Positions 1 to 7,579 of a stretch of DNA of 44,821 bases are shown in pieces; position 1 is the first letter of the stretch; each line of letters begins with the position of its first letter. The stretch is from an uncultured Bacteroides sp. Lineage in GTDB: Bacteria > Bacteroidota > Bacteroidia > Bacteroidales > Bacteroidaceae. The position numbers and the translations under genes were made by a program. The DNA lies in NCBI GenBank assembly GCA_944322285.1, contig CALUOR010000028.1:1-44821 (forward strand), read 5' to 3'. The notes beneath the pieces were generated by a model. That model saw only the letters and a list, made by a program, of their open reading frames with translations, was not told the DNA's origin and did not search any database.

Positions 1-71
1 ATGGGGACAATTCCGTTCTTCTCCTTGCTGCCGTTCGCATAGAACAGCACGCGAAATGTGCTCCTTGTCAT
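1..71 (-). CDS. Tyrosine recombinase / integrase, N-terminal fragment
   Basis: Only the first 23 codons lie in the window; the gene reads leftwards off the edge from an ATG at 71. The visible stretch (FRVLFYANGSKEKNG then IVP) matches the usual opening of Bacteroides tyrosine recombinases: a beta-strand-rich arm segment before the phage-integrase SAM-like domain. Such enzymes mobilise conjugative transposons or invert promoter segments. The catalytic R-H-R-Y residues are outside the window, so activity cannot be judged. An AGGA lies a few bases before the ATG, and a TAGTTTTG -7 element lies at 98-91. It could be part of a mobile element extending to the left. The family call rests on a short segment and is moderate. 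Confidence 0.6.
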   Translation of the reverse strand, partial: MTRSTFRVLFYANGSKEKNGIVP

Positions 72-90
72 ACTCGTCCTTTTTTGGTTG

Positions 91-98
91 CAAAACTA
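91..98 (-). promoter_or_regulatory. -7 promoter element of the recombinase gene
   Basis: On the minus strand 98-91 reads TAGTTTTG, a fit to the Bacteroides TAnnTTTG -7 box. It lies about 20 bases before the ATG at 71. I do not see a well-spaced TTG -33 box, so this is a partial match. Confidence 0.4.
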
Positions 99-463
99 TA
101 AATCAACGAGTTAAACCTTGACAAGCAAACCTATGCAGAACGGCGTAAACGGGACGAAAAGTGTTAAATCTGCATTTCTGACGGGTAACGAATAGGAAAC
201 CGTTCTATTTCTCTAATCCGCTTTGGAACGCTTTTCAGCCCTCAGCCCTATTTCCGTAATTTTCTCCTAACTGCTTAAATCTCAATTCCTATTGCGTTAA
301 TCTGCTGATTTTGTTCGATTATTCCAGCGATATTCCGTAATTTTGTACACTTACTTATTATAAATAGCGCGCAACTAAATATCTCCAGACACTTATCTTT
401 AAAACCGAATAAGCTTTAGCAGGGAATCGGATGAGGTTAAGTGAAAAGTTGTGTTCAAACTTA

Positions 464-535
464 CGGTTGTATAACCGAAACTTTCAGTTGTACAACCGGA
501 GCTTTCGGTTTTACAACCGAAGACTTCGGTTATAG
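464..535. repeat. Array of 14-base palindromes at 21-base period
   Basis: Three palindromes related to CGGTTGTACAACCG (itself a perfect dyad) start at 464, 485 and 506, and a half copy (CGGTTATAG) starts at 527. Start-to-start spacing is exactly 21 bases each time, about two helical turns, so all sites face the same side of the helix. There are no unique spacers as in CRISPR. The array lies between a recombinase gene and a regulator gene, so it may be an operator or a recombination accessory site. Function is unproven. Confidence 0.7.
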
Positions 536-712
536 AATATCGTTAAGGAAAAAGGAGTTTACATGAAACCAAAAACCTCATTATAAGGCAGTCTTACATA
601 TTAATAAGTATGTACAGTTAAGTAACAAATTCGCGCTGTGGACCCAACAATACTTTCCACACGCTATGATATAAAGATAATATGATTAAGCACTTATTAT
701 AAACATTATCAC

Positions 713-1300
713 ATGACCCAAACACCTGAGATAGCGATTATTGACCCAAACACGTTGACCTGTCTAGGACTGCGAGGCTTATTGGAAGAGCTGATACCTA
801 TGGCCATCATCCGTACATTCAGCTCATTCGAGGCGTTCATTGACGATACACCGGACATGTATGTCCACTACTTTATATCAGCCCAAGTGTACTTTGCGCA
901 TACTGCATTCTTCTTATCCAGAAGCCCTAAAGCCATTGTACTAACATCGGGAGAAAGTACTCCACAGCTCTCCGGAATACTGACACTAAACATCTGCCAG
1001 GACGAGAAGGCATTGATACGCAGCATTCTGCAACTACATCAACATGGGCACTCTTCTCACTCTACCCCACAAGCTTCCAATACTTCACCCGAACACGAAC
1101 TTACTTCCCGAGAAATTGAGGTATTGACACTCATTGTAAAAGGATACATTAACAAAGAAATAGCCGACCGCCTGCACATCAGTCAGACAACCGTTATCAG
1201 CCATCGCAAAAACATTGTTGAGAAATTGGGCATCAAATCCGTATCAGGACTTACCATCTATGCCGTAATGCGCGGCTACGTAGAAGCGGATGCCATCTAA
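713..1300 (+). CDS. LuxR-family DNA-binding regulator with degenerate receiver domain
   Basis: The protein has 195 residues. Residues 130-186 form a clear LuxR/NarL helix-turn-helix (ELTSREIEVLTLIVKGYINK then IADRLHISQTTVISH), the DNA-binding half of response regulators. Residues 5-105 look like a receiver fold (AIIDPN at the start), but the strand where the phospho-accepting Asp should sit reads YVHYFISAQV and has no Asp. Phosphorylation control is therefore unlikely, and a ligand or protein partner may control it instead. The next gene, 78 bases downstream on the same strand, is a TonB-dependent receptor, which is the probable target or operon partner. The start is the ATG at 713; no strong promoter box is visible directly upstream. 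Confidence 0.8.
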   Translation: MTQTPEIAIIDPNTLTCLGLRGLLEELIPMAIIRTFSSFEAFIDDTPDMYVHYFISAQVYFAHTAFFLSRSPKAIVLTSGESTPQLSGILTLNICQDEKALIRSILQLHQHGHSSHSTPQASNTSPEHELTSREIEVLTLIVKGYINKEIADRLHISQTTVISHRKNIVEKLGIKSVSGLTIYAVMRGYVEADAI

Positions 1301-1378
1301 GTAAATATCCTCATAAGTAGGGATTGCGTGGATGAAATATTTGCCGTTACTTTGCAGGCTGAAATTAAAAGCCTACAA

Positions 1379-3760
1379 ATGAAGACGAAAATAGCACTTT
1401 TAACACTCCTGTTTGCATGTCCGCTGGCTACCATTGCCGATGAGACCGTGACTGATACCCTACGTACCATTGACATGGATGAGATTATCATCATTGCCCA
1501 GCCTAAAGAGAACCGAGGGCTGCGTGAGCTGCCCACCGCAGTCAGCCGCTTGACTCAGCTGGATATGCGAAGCAAACAAATCACTGGAATCAAAAGTCTG
1601 ACCGCTGTCGTTCCTAATCTTTTTATACCTGACTATGGGTCGCGTCTGACAACCGCCGTATATATTCGCGGTGTTGGCTCACGCATCAACACACCGGCCG
1701 TTGGTCTCTACGTAGACAATATTCCATACATAGATAAATCCGCCTTCGACTTCAACTATGCCGACATTGAACAGATAGAGGTATTACGCGGCCCGCAAAG
1801 TATGCTCTACGGACGCAACACGATGGGAGGCCTCATCAAGGTACAGACCAAATCACCTTTCAGCTATCAGGGTACAGACATCCGTTTAGGTGCTGCTACT
1901 TACGGCGATTACAATGCCTCGCTGACCCACTACCACCGTATCAGCAGCCGCTTCGCATTCTCCGCAGGAGGATTTTATGAGCATGAAGGAGGATTCTTCA
2001 AGAACAGTGCTAACCAAAACCAACGCATAGACCATAGCGATGCAGGTGGCGGACGCCTACATAGCATCTTTCTGCCTACCGATAACCTGAAAATGGACTT
2101 GAACCTGAGCTATGAGTACAGCGACCAAGGCGGTTATCCTTACTATTATATAGGTACATCCAATTACACCTCGTCCACAGACCCTCTACAACCCTACCTC
2201 AACCAAATAGCTTACAATGACCCCAGCGGTTACCAACGTAGCATGCTGAATGGCGGACTGAACATCGAGTATCAAGCTCGGAACTTCATCACCAGCTTCA
2301 TCACCGGTTATCAGCATTTAAACGACCGCATGGATATGGACCAAGACTTCAGTCCCCGCGATTATTTCACTCTAACGCAGAAACAACGTTCCAATACGCT
2401 GAGCGAAGAAATAGTGCTTAAATCAAAACCCGGCAAACGGTGGCAATGGACTACAGGGGCCTTCGGCTTCTATCAACAGCTTAAAACAGAAGCCCCGGTA
2501 ACTTTTAAAGAAGAAGGCATACAGGATTTGATTGAGAGTAATGTAAATAGTCTGTTTCCCTCATCATCCGCCGCACCATCCATGCAACTTAGCATTCATA
2601 ACAACCAACTATCCATCAACGGCAAGTTTTCCACACCCTTAGCCAGTGCCGCCATTTATCACCAAAGCACACTAAATGATCTTTTCATTCCCGGATTGTC
2701 GGCCACAATAGGCTTACGTCTGGATTATGAAAAGATGTGGCTGGACTATCAATCAGCCTCCGCACCGATGGATTTTGGCTTTGCCTTTGCCATGGGGCCC
2801 ATGCGTTTGGAGGATCCTGATATGCAAGCTGTCACAAATTTAAATGGTAAGTTGAAACACGACTACCTGCAACTGCTTCCCAAATTCTCCTTGCAATACG
2901 AATGGAGCAAAGATAACAACATCTACCTCACTGCTGCCAAAGGTTATCGCTCAGGCGGTTACAACATCCAGATGTTCAGTGACATGATACAAAGCCTTAT
3001 GCGCAATGACATGAAACAAGCACTCATGGAAAGTCCGCAATTCCAAGCAATGGCAAGCATGATCGACCAAATGCTACCCGATGTGGAAGTCAACGTAGAA
3101 GAAACTGCCCTCTACCGTCCTGAATACAGCTGGAGCTACGAACTGGGGGGGCACTTGACGTTCCTGAACGGGAAACTGACAGCTGACATAGCCGGTTTTC
3201 TGATGAACATACGTGACCAGCAAGTGTCCCAATTCTCAGAAAACGGAATGGGACGTGTTACCCGCAATGCCGGACGTAGCCGCAGTATAGGAGGAGAAGC
3301 ATGCCTGAACTGGCAAGCCTGCCGTTCTCTTAGCATAAATGTAAACTACGGATATACCTGTGCCACCTTCCGCAATTACCAAAGTATAAACGCAGATGAC
3401 CAACCAGTGAACTATCGGGGCAACTTTGTTCCTTTTATTCCCCGTCATACGCTCAATGCCGGCGCACAATATACCTTTTTCTTGAACGGCCACCGCATCT
3501 TCGACCGTATCCGCTTACAAGCCGATTACAACGCTGCCGGACGTATCTATTGGACCGAACAAAACGATTTGAGCCAACCTTTCTATAGCACGCTGAACGG
3601 TCGTCTTAGTTTGGAAAAAGGACGTGGCTCGCTTGCCTTATGGGTGCGTAACGCTTTGGATAAAGATTATGCCTCATTCTGCTTCGAATCTATGGGGAAC
3701 CGATTTATGCAAAAAGGGAATCCCGTACAGGCTGGTATTGAATTACGATGTCGGTTCTAA
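1379..3760 (+). CDS. TonB-dependent outer-membrane receptor
   Basis: About 793 residues. I place the start at the ATG at 1379 because it gives a normal signal peptide (MKTKIALLTLLFACPLATIA); an in-frame upstream ATG at 1328 would add a non-signal extension. After a short acidic segment come a plug domain (around residues 40-150, with VYIRGVGSRINTPAVGLYVD and IEQIEVLRGPQSMLYGRN, hallmark TonB plug motifs) and a 22-strand-type barrel ending in a C-terminal aromatic residue. There is no carboxypeptidase-like N-domain and no SusD partner, so this resembles siderophore, heme or cofactor receptors rather than SusC glycan transporters. The substrate is not evident. It is probably co-transcribed with the LuxR-type gene and ends 5 bases from the convergent gene at 3766. 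Confidence 0.85.
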   Translation: MKTKIALLTLLFACPLATIADETVTDTLRTIDMDEIIIIAQPKENRGLRELPTAVSRLTQLDMRSKQITGIKSLTAVVPNLFIPDYGSRLTTAVYIRGVGSRINTPAVGLYVDNIPYIDKSAFDFNYADIEQIEVLRGPQSMLYGRNTMGGLIKVQTKSPFSYQGTDIRLGAATYGDYNASLTHYHRISSRFAFSAGGFYEHEGGFFKNSANQNQRIDHSDAGGGRLHSIFLPTDNLKMDLNLSYEYSDQGGYPYYYIGTSNYTSSTDPLQPYLNQIAYNDPSGYQRSMLNGGLNIEYQARNFITSFITGYQHLNDRMDMDQDFSPRDYFTLTQKQRSNTLSEEIVLKSKPGKRWQWTTGAFGFYQQLKTEAPVTFKEEGIQDLIESNVNSLFPSSSAAPSMQLSIHNNQLSINGKFSTPLASAAIYHQSTLNDLFIPGLSATIGLRLDYEKMWLDYQSASAPMDFGFAFAMGPMRLEDPDMQAVTNLNGKLKHDYLQLLPKFSLQYEWSKDNNIYLTAAKGYRSGGYNIQMFSDMIQSLMRNDMKQALMESPQFQAMASMIDQMLPDVEVNVEETALYRPEYSWSYELGGHLTFLNGKLTADIAGFLMNIRDQQVSQFSENGMGRVTRNAGRSRSIGGEACLNWQACRSLSINVNYGYTCATFRNYQSINADDQPVNYRGNFVPFIPRHTLNAGAQYTFFLNGHRIFDRIRLQADYNAAGRIYWTEQNDLSQPFYSTLNGRLSLEKGRGSLALWVRNALDKDYASFCFESMGNRFMQKGNPVQAGIELRCRF

Positions 3761-3765
3761 GAAAC

Positions 3766-4734
3766 TTACTCATTCAAAGCTCCGCAATACGGACAAACGC
3801 CTTTCTGCCGCAACAAACCGCCACAACGGCCACAACGGTAACGAGGCTGAACAAGCGAACACCTCACGCGATAAACAAACCAGATAATGAAAACCGCCAA
3901 GAAAACATAGCCGACATAAATACGGGTTGTCCAAATAAAAAAGAAATAGCAAACGATACAAGCCGATGCCAAACCTAATAAGTAGGAGAAAGCCGATGCA
4001 ATAGACAATTGCCTGAACAAGACATCGATTACAGCCAGTAACACAACTACAATGAGCCACAGACTGATAAGAAATAAAGCTAAAATAAACGGCACTTTGA
4101 AAGGAGACAACGTAGGATTGTAATAATAATGTTGCCACGTTTCCGGCACAAAGACTTGCATCGACTCATATACCGTAGCACTTACAGCCACCAACAAACA
4201 CAACAACAGTGGATAGAGACTATCTATATCATTGAAAAACACAACTTGTAACTGTTTACGATAATAGGCACGCACCAACCAGACAATTACACACAAAGCA
4301 AAAATAATAATGAAATAAGAAAGGTGTGTATCGCTAAATAGATATATGGCTTCTGAAATACTATCATCGGGAACAAAGTCGCGAATCAAATCACATTCAT
4401 GAATCCATCCCTGCACTTGCTCCGAATGGGCCAATTTCACCCACACACTATCCACACTATCTGCCGGCTGTATGGCAAACTCTGCCACTACTACCCGATC
4501 TCCCTTAGAAAGCCAATCGTAACGTCCCTTTACCGGCCACGTTTCCAATCTCACCGAATCTGCTCTCACCAGCAGATTTGCATTCCATGTATAATGACGC
4601 TCATAAAGATATTTCAATGAATCACGCGCATCCTTCGTCAACAATTCATTCGCCCAATCCGGCTGGGTATAATGACAAGAAGAAAGAGCAAACAAGAAAA
4701 CCCACAGCACACAAAGCAGTTTACCGTATTTCAT
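3766..4734 (-). CDS. Lipoprotein with SH3-like domain, five membrane segments and C-terminal zinc ribbon
   Basis: About 322 residues from the ATG at 4734 (an ATG two codons earlier, at 4740, is equally possible). There is a lipobox ending ALSSC near residue 20, then an extracytoplasmic SH3-like region (about 55-120, including WVKL and GWIHECDL). Hydrophobic segments lie near 139-160, 175-192, 215-240, 247-270 and 273-292. The C-terminus has a four-cysteine zinc ribbon (CGRCGG, then CPYCG). I do not recognise a specific function; SH3 plus zinc ribbon on a membrane anchor suggests a cell-envelope sensor or scaffold. Its start overlaps the end of rlhA, so it is the last gene of the metA-rlhA operon. 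It faces the TonB receptor gene tail to tail. Confidence 0.7.
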   Translation of the reverse strand: MKYGKLLCVLWVFLFALSSCHYTQPDWANELLTKDARDSLKYLYERHYTWNANLLVRADSVRLETWPVKGRYDWLSKGDRVVVAEFAIQPADSVDSVWVKLAHSEQVQGWIHECDLIRDFVPDDSISEAIYLFSDTHLSYFIIIFALCVIVWLVRAYYRKQLQVVFFNDIDSLYPLLLCLLVAVSATVYESMQVFVPETWQHYYYNPTLSPFKVPFILALFLISLWLIVVVLLAVIDVLFRQLSIASAFSYLLGLASACIVCYFFFIWTTRIYVGYVFLAVFIIWFVYRVRCSLVQPRYRCGRCGGLLRQKGVCPYCGALNE

Positions 4735-6562
4735 CTCCATACACTTTCATCTGACAATGTTTGCAATCAAATTCCAAGCGAAAACGTCGTCCATCGGAAG
4801 ATACCAGGAAATAAGGTTCCCGATAAGGAGAATGTACTTTGTGATGTACCGGACACCAGCCCATACTATAGCGCAAACAATGACGGCAAAACATCAATGC
4901 CGCTCCCGATACAGCCTGACATTCATAAGCAGGAGCCATATTCTTCACACCATGAACAATGTAAAAGCGATGTGCCGCGCTGTTCATCACATTACCCAAG
5001 TAAGTAAGGGATGAAGCAGGGAAAGCATGATGGGTAGATTGCCATACCGCCAACTCTTGCCGATAGTTTATCGACCTCAACCTCGTCAATAACTCCACAA
5101 GCAACCGACGCCATTCCGTCACTACCGATGCCGGCAGGAACCAATCGGCCGACAAACTTATCACAGCCGGCGTTGTTTCCTCATAAGGTGTATTACCTAA
5201 CTTGGATAATTGCGCACGCAGATTGTCTGTCTGAGGTGTGCGCGCCAATTCTTTAGGATAAGCAAAAGCCTTAACCGCCCTATTGCCATCCTCATCGGCC
5301 AAAGCCAGAGAAAACCCGAAAGCATTTTCCGTAAGTTGCCAATTCACGCCAATCTTCCGTTCGGCGGATTGACGTGCCAATAAACGGTCGAATTCCTGAT
5401 CTTGATTACGGTACAGAAGCGTATGGGGCTTTATACGAGGTATGTTACCCGCCGGAAACAGTTTGTTGCCTTCTACCCGATTCACTCGAAACCCCTGCAA
5501 ACGGCCTTGTTCGTCTAAGAAACACACACCATCACCATTATGAAATGGTTTCACTCCAGACACGCTCAGCCAACCGCCACGTTGTTCTTTCAAGGTTCCC
5601 ATTGTTTCACCCAAGGATTTAGGCGAATCAGGGGAACCGATATCCGCAATTCTTCCATCCAAAAAATAATGTGTAAAGCCACGGTTAAAACTCTTATCTA
5701 ACTGAGGACGGAAATGAAAATGAGACGTGCCCGATGAAGCTCGCACATACTCCTTACGCCGTACAAAAATAGCATCCAGCCTCTGACGATAAGCGGCTGT
5801 CACATTCTTGACATATCCTACATCTTTCAATCGCCCTTCTATCTTCAACGAAGTGGCACCCGCATCCAGCAATTGTTCCAAGCGGTCACTCTGATTCATA
5901 TCCTTCAATGACAACAGGTGCTTATCGCGCACAATCGTTTTGCCGTCCGCATCCACTAGCGAAAAAGGAAGCCGGCAAAATTGTGCACATTCACCCCGGT
6001 TGGCACTACGTCCGAAACATGCCTGGCTGATATAGCATTGCCCACTATAGCTGACGCATAAGGCTCCATGCACAAATACCTCCAACGGCACCTCCGGACA
6101 TGCCCTATGAATGGCGGTTATCTCCTCCAATGACAATTCACGGGCCAATACAATCTGACGGAAGCCCGCTTCTGCCAGAAAGCGAACCTTTTCCACCGTA
6201 CGATTATCCATCTGTGTACTGGCATGCAAAGGGATAGGAGGCAAGTTCAGGCAGGTAATGCCCATGTCCTGCACTATCAATGCATCTACCCCCATGCGAT
6301 AAAGCGCCCAAATCATTTGCTCGGTCTCAAGCAATTCTTCATCCTTCAAGATGGTATTCACCGTCACATAAATGCGTACATTATACAAATGGGCATATTC
6401 CGTCAACCGATGAATGTCCTCCAACGAATTGGTGGCCATCGCCCGTGCGCCAAATTTTGGAGCACCGATATACACGGCATCCGCCCCATGATTCACGGCT
6501 TCCATTCCACACTCCAAATTCTTGGCCGGAGCCAGAAGCTCTATCTTCCGTGGTTTTATCAT
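4721..6562 (-). CDS. rlhA: Peptidase U32 family protein, 23S rRNA C2501 hydroxylation factor RlhA-like
   Basis: 613 residues, close to the roughly 650 of E. coli RlhA and well above the roughly 450 of TrhP. The N-terminal half is a U32 barrel (ELLAPAKNLECGMEAVNHGA, GVDALIVQDMG, HASTQMDNRTVEK, QIVLARELSLEEI). It ends in the family cysteine signature: Cys169, Cys176, Cys192 and Cys196, inside ALCVSYSGQCYIS and GRSANRGECAQFC. The C-terminal part (SSGTSHFHF, then FDCKHCQMKV) also follows RlhA. In E. coli RlhA acts with iron to hydroxylate C2501 of 23S rRNA; the same role here is inferred from family resemblance. The ATG overlaps the metA stop by four bases, so translation is probably coupled. Confidence 0.85.
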   Translation of the reverse strand: MIKPRKIELLAPAKNLECGMEAVNHGADAVYIGAPKFGARAMATNSLEDIHRLTEYAHLYNVRIYVTVNTILKDEELLETEQMIWALYRMGVDALIVQDMGITCLNLPPIPLHASTQMDNRTVEKVRFLAEAGFRQIVLARELSLEEITAIHRACPEVPLEVFVHGALCVSYSGQCYISQACFGRSANRGECAQFCRLPFSLVDADGKTIVRDKHLLSLKDMNQSDRLEQLLDAGATSLKIEGRLKDVGYVKNVTAAYRQRLDAIFVRRKEYVRASSGTSHFHFRPQLDKSFNRGFTHYFLDGRIADIGSPDSPKSLGETMGTLKEQRGGWLSVSGVKPFHNGDGVCFLDEQGRLQGFRVNRVEGNKLFPAGNIPRIKPHTLLYRNQDQEFDRLLARQSAERKIGVNWQLTENAFGFSLALADEDGNRAVKAFAYPKELARTPQTDNLRAQLSKLGNTPYEETTPAVISLSADWFLPASVVTEWRRLLVELLTRLRSINYRQELAVWQSTHHAFPASSLTYLGNVMNSAAHRFYIVHGVKNMAPAYECQAVSGAALMFCRHCLRYSMGWCPVHHKVHSPYREPYFLVSSDGRRFRLEFDCKHCQMKVYGDEIR

Positions 6563-7476
6563 GCTATTTCGTTGATGTTATACGGAGTCTCCTGATAAAC
6601 AAAGTAGTTCAACCAATTGGAGAAAAGCAAGTTAGCATGCGCACGCCACCGCACACTCACTCCTTTCTCCGGATTGTCATCAATATAGTAATTCTTCGGC
6701 ATCTCGATAGGGAGCCCCTTGGCTAAGTCACGCCGGTATTCACCATCCAACGTTAAAGGTGAATACTCCGAATGTCCGGTCACAAAGAATTCACGCCCGC
6801 CCCGCGCCATTACCATATATACGCCGGCTTCATCCGACTCGGACAACAAGGTCAGTTCGGGCACCTTCAATATATCTTTCCGACGGACTTCAGTATGTCG
6901 GCTATGAGGAACATAGAACACATCATCGAATCCGCGGAAGATGGGATGCAGAGACTGCAATACCCGATGCTGGAAGATGCCGAACATTTTCTTCTCCAAC
7001 GGATATTTGGGCACGCCGTAATGATAATAAAGTCCCGCCTGTGCAGCCCAGCATATATAAAGAGTGGAAGTGACGTGCGTCCGTGCCCAAGTGAATATCT
7101 CCGCTATCTCGTCCCAATAAGTCACCTCCTCAAAGGGCATTTGCTCCACCGGTGCCCCGGTGATAATCATGCCGTCATACTTCTCGGACTTCATCAGCTC
7201 AAAGTCTGTATAGAAGGCCTTCATATGCTCAATGGGCGTATTTTTAGGCGTATGACTCTTGATTTTCATAAACGAGATTTCCAGCTGTAAAGGCGTGTTG
7301 GACAGCAATCTCACCAAGTCCGTCTCGGTAGTTATCTTCAACGGCATCAAGTTCAGTACCACAATCCGCAAGGGACGAATGTCCTGGCGGGTGGCGCGCG
7401 AGTTGTCTATCACAAAGATGTTTTCTTTCTTCAGCAACTCTATGGCAGGCAGTTTATCGGGTAAATTCAGTGGCAT
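6559..7476 (-). CDS. metA: Homoserine O-acyltransferase MetA (predicted acetyl-CoA user)
   Basis: 305 residues, aligning position for position with E. coli MetA landmarks. Nucleophile Cys142 is in LYICWAAQAG, and His235 and Glu237 are in VTGHSEYSP. It activates homoserine with an acyl group as the first committed step of methionine synthesis in the cytoplasm. The position that sets acyl specificity, 111, is Glu here (TGAPVEQMPFEEV), whereas succinyl-using E. coli MetA has Gly. Published MetA work links Glu111 to acetyl-CoA, so the product is more likely O-acetylhomoserine. It is the first gene of a three-gene minus-strand operon with rlhA and the SH3/zinc-ribbon gene. The start is the ATG at 7476. 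Confidence 0.93.
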   Translation of the reverse strand: MPLNLPDKLPAIELLKKENIFVIDNSRATRQDIRPLRIVVLNLMPLKITTETDLVRLLSNTPLQLEISFMKIKSHTPKNTPIEHMKAFYTDFELMKSEKYDGMIITGAPVEQMPFEEVTYWDEIAEIFTWARTHVTSTLYICWAAQAGLYYHYGVPKYPLEKKMFGIFQHRVLQSLHPIFRGFDDVFYVPHSRHTEVRRKDILKVPELTLLSESDEAGVYMVMARGGREFFVTGHSEYSPLTLDGEYRRDLAKGLPIEMPKNYYIDDNPEKGVSVRWRAHANLLFSNWLNYFVYQETPYNINEIA

Positions 7477-7513
7477 AATTCGACTCTATCTAACTCTATA
7501 TTGTTTCAACCCA

Positions 7514-7521
7514 CAAAACTA
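7514..7521 (-). promoter_or_regulatory. -7 promoter element of the metA operon
   Basis: The minus strand reads TAGTTTTG at 7521-7514, matching TAnnTTTG, about 38 bases before the metA ATG. No TTG at the ideal distance is seen; TTTC-type sequences are present upstream. Partial support only. Confidence 0.45.
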
Positions 7522-7579
7522 CTACTTTTTCATCAAATACCCGTGAAAGCAGAAAACTTTTTAAACGCCAATCTTCCAA

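Larger units (their letters stand above)
72..712. other. Long AT-rich intergenic region
   Basis: This is 641 bases between the divergent recombinase fragment and the LuxR-type gene. It holds the recombinase -7 box near 91-98 and the palindrome array at 464-535. I see no credible gene, tRNA or terminator in the rest. No convincing TAnnTTTG box is visible directly before the gene at 713. Confidence 0.5.

Noticed and set aside
464-535. Possible small CRISPR array
   Set aside because: Units are contiguous 21-base palindromes with no unique spacers and no cas gene nearby; the same holds for the arrays at 23883 and 42165.
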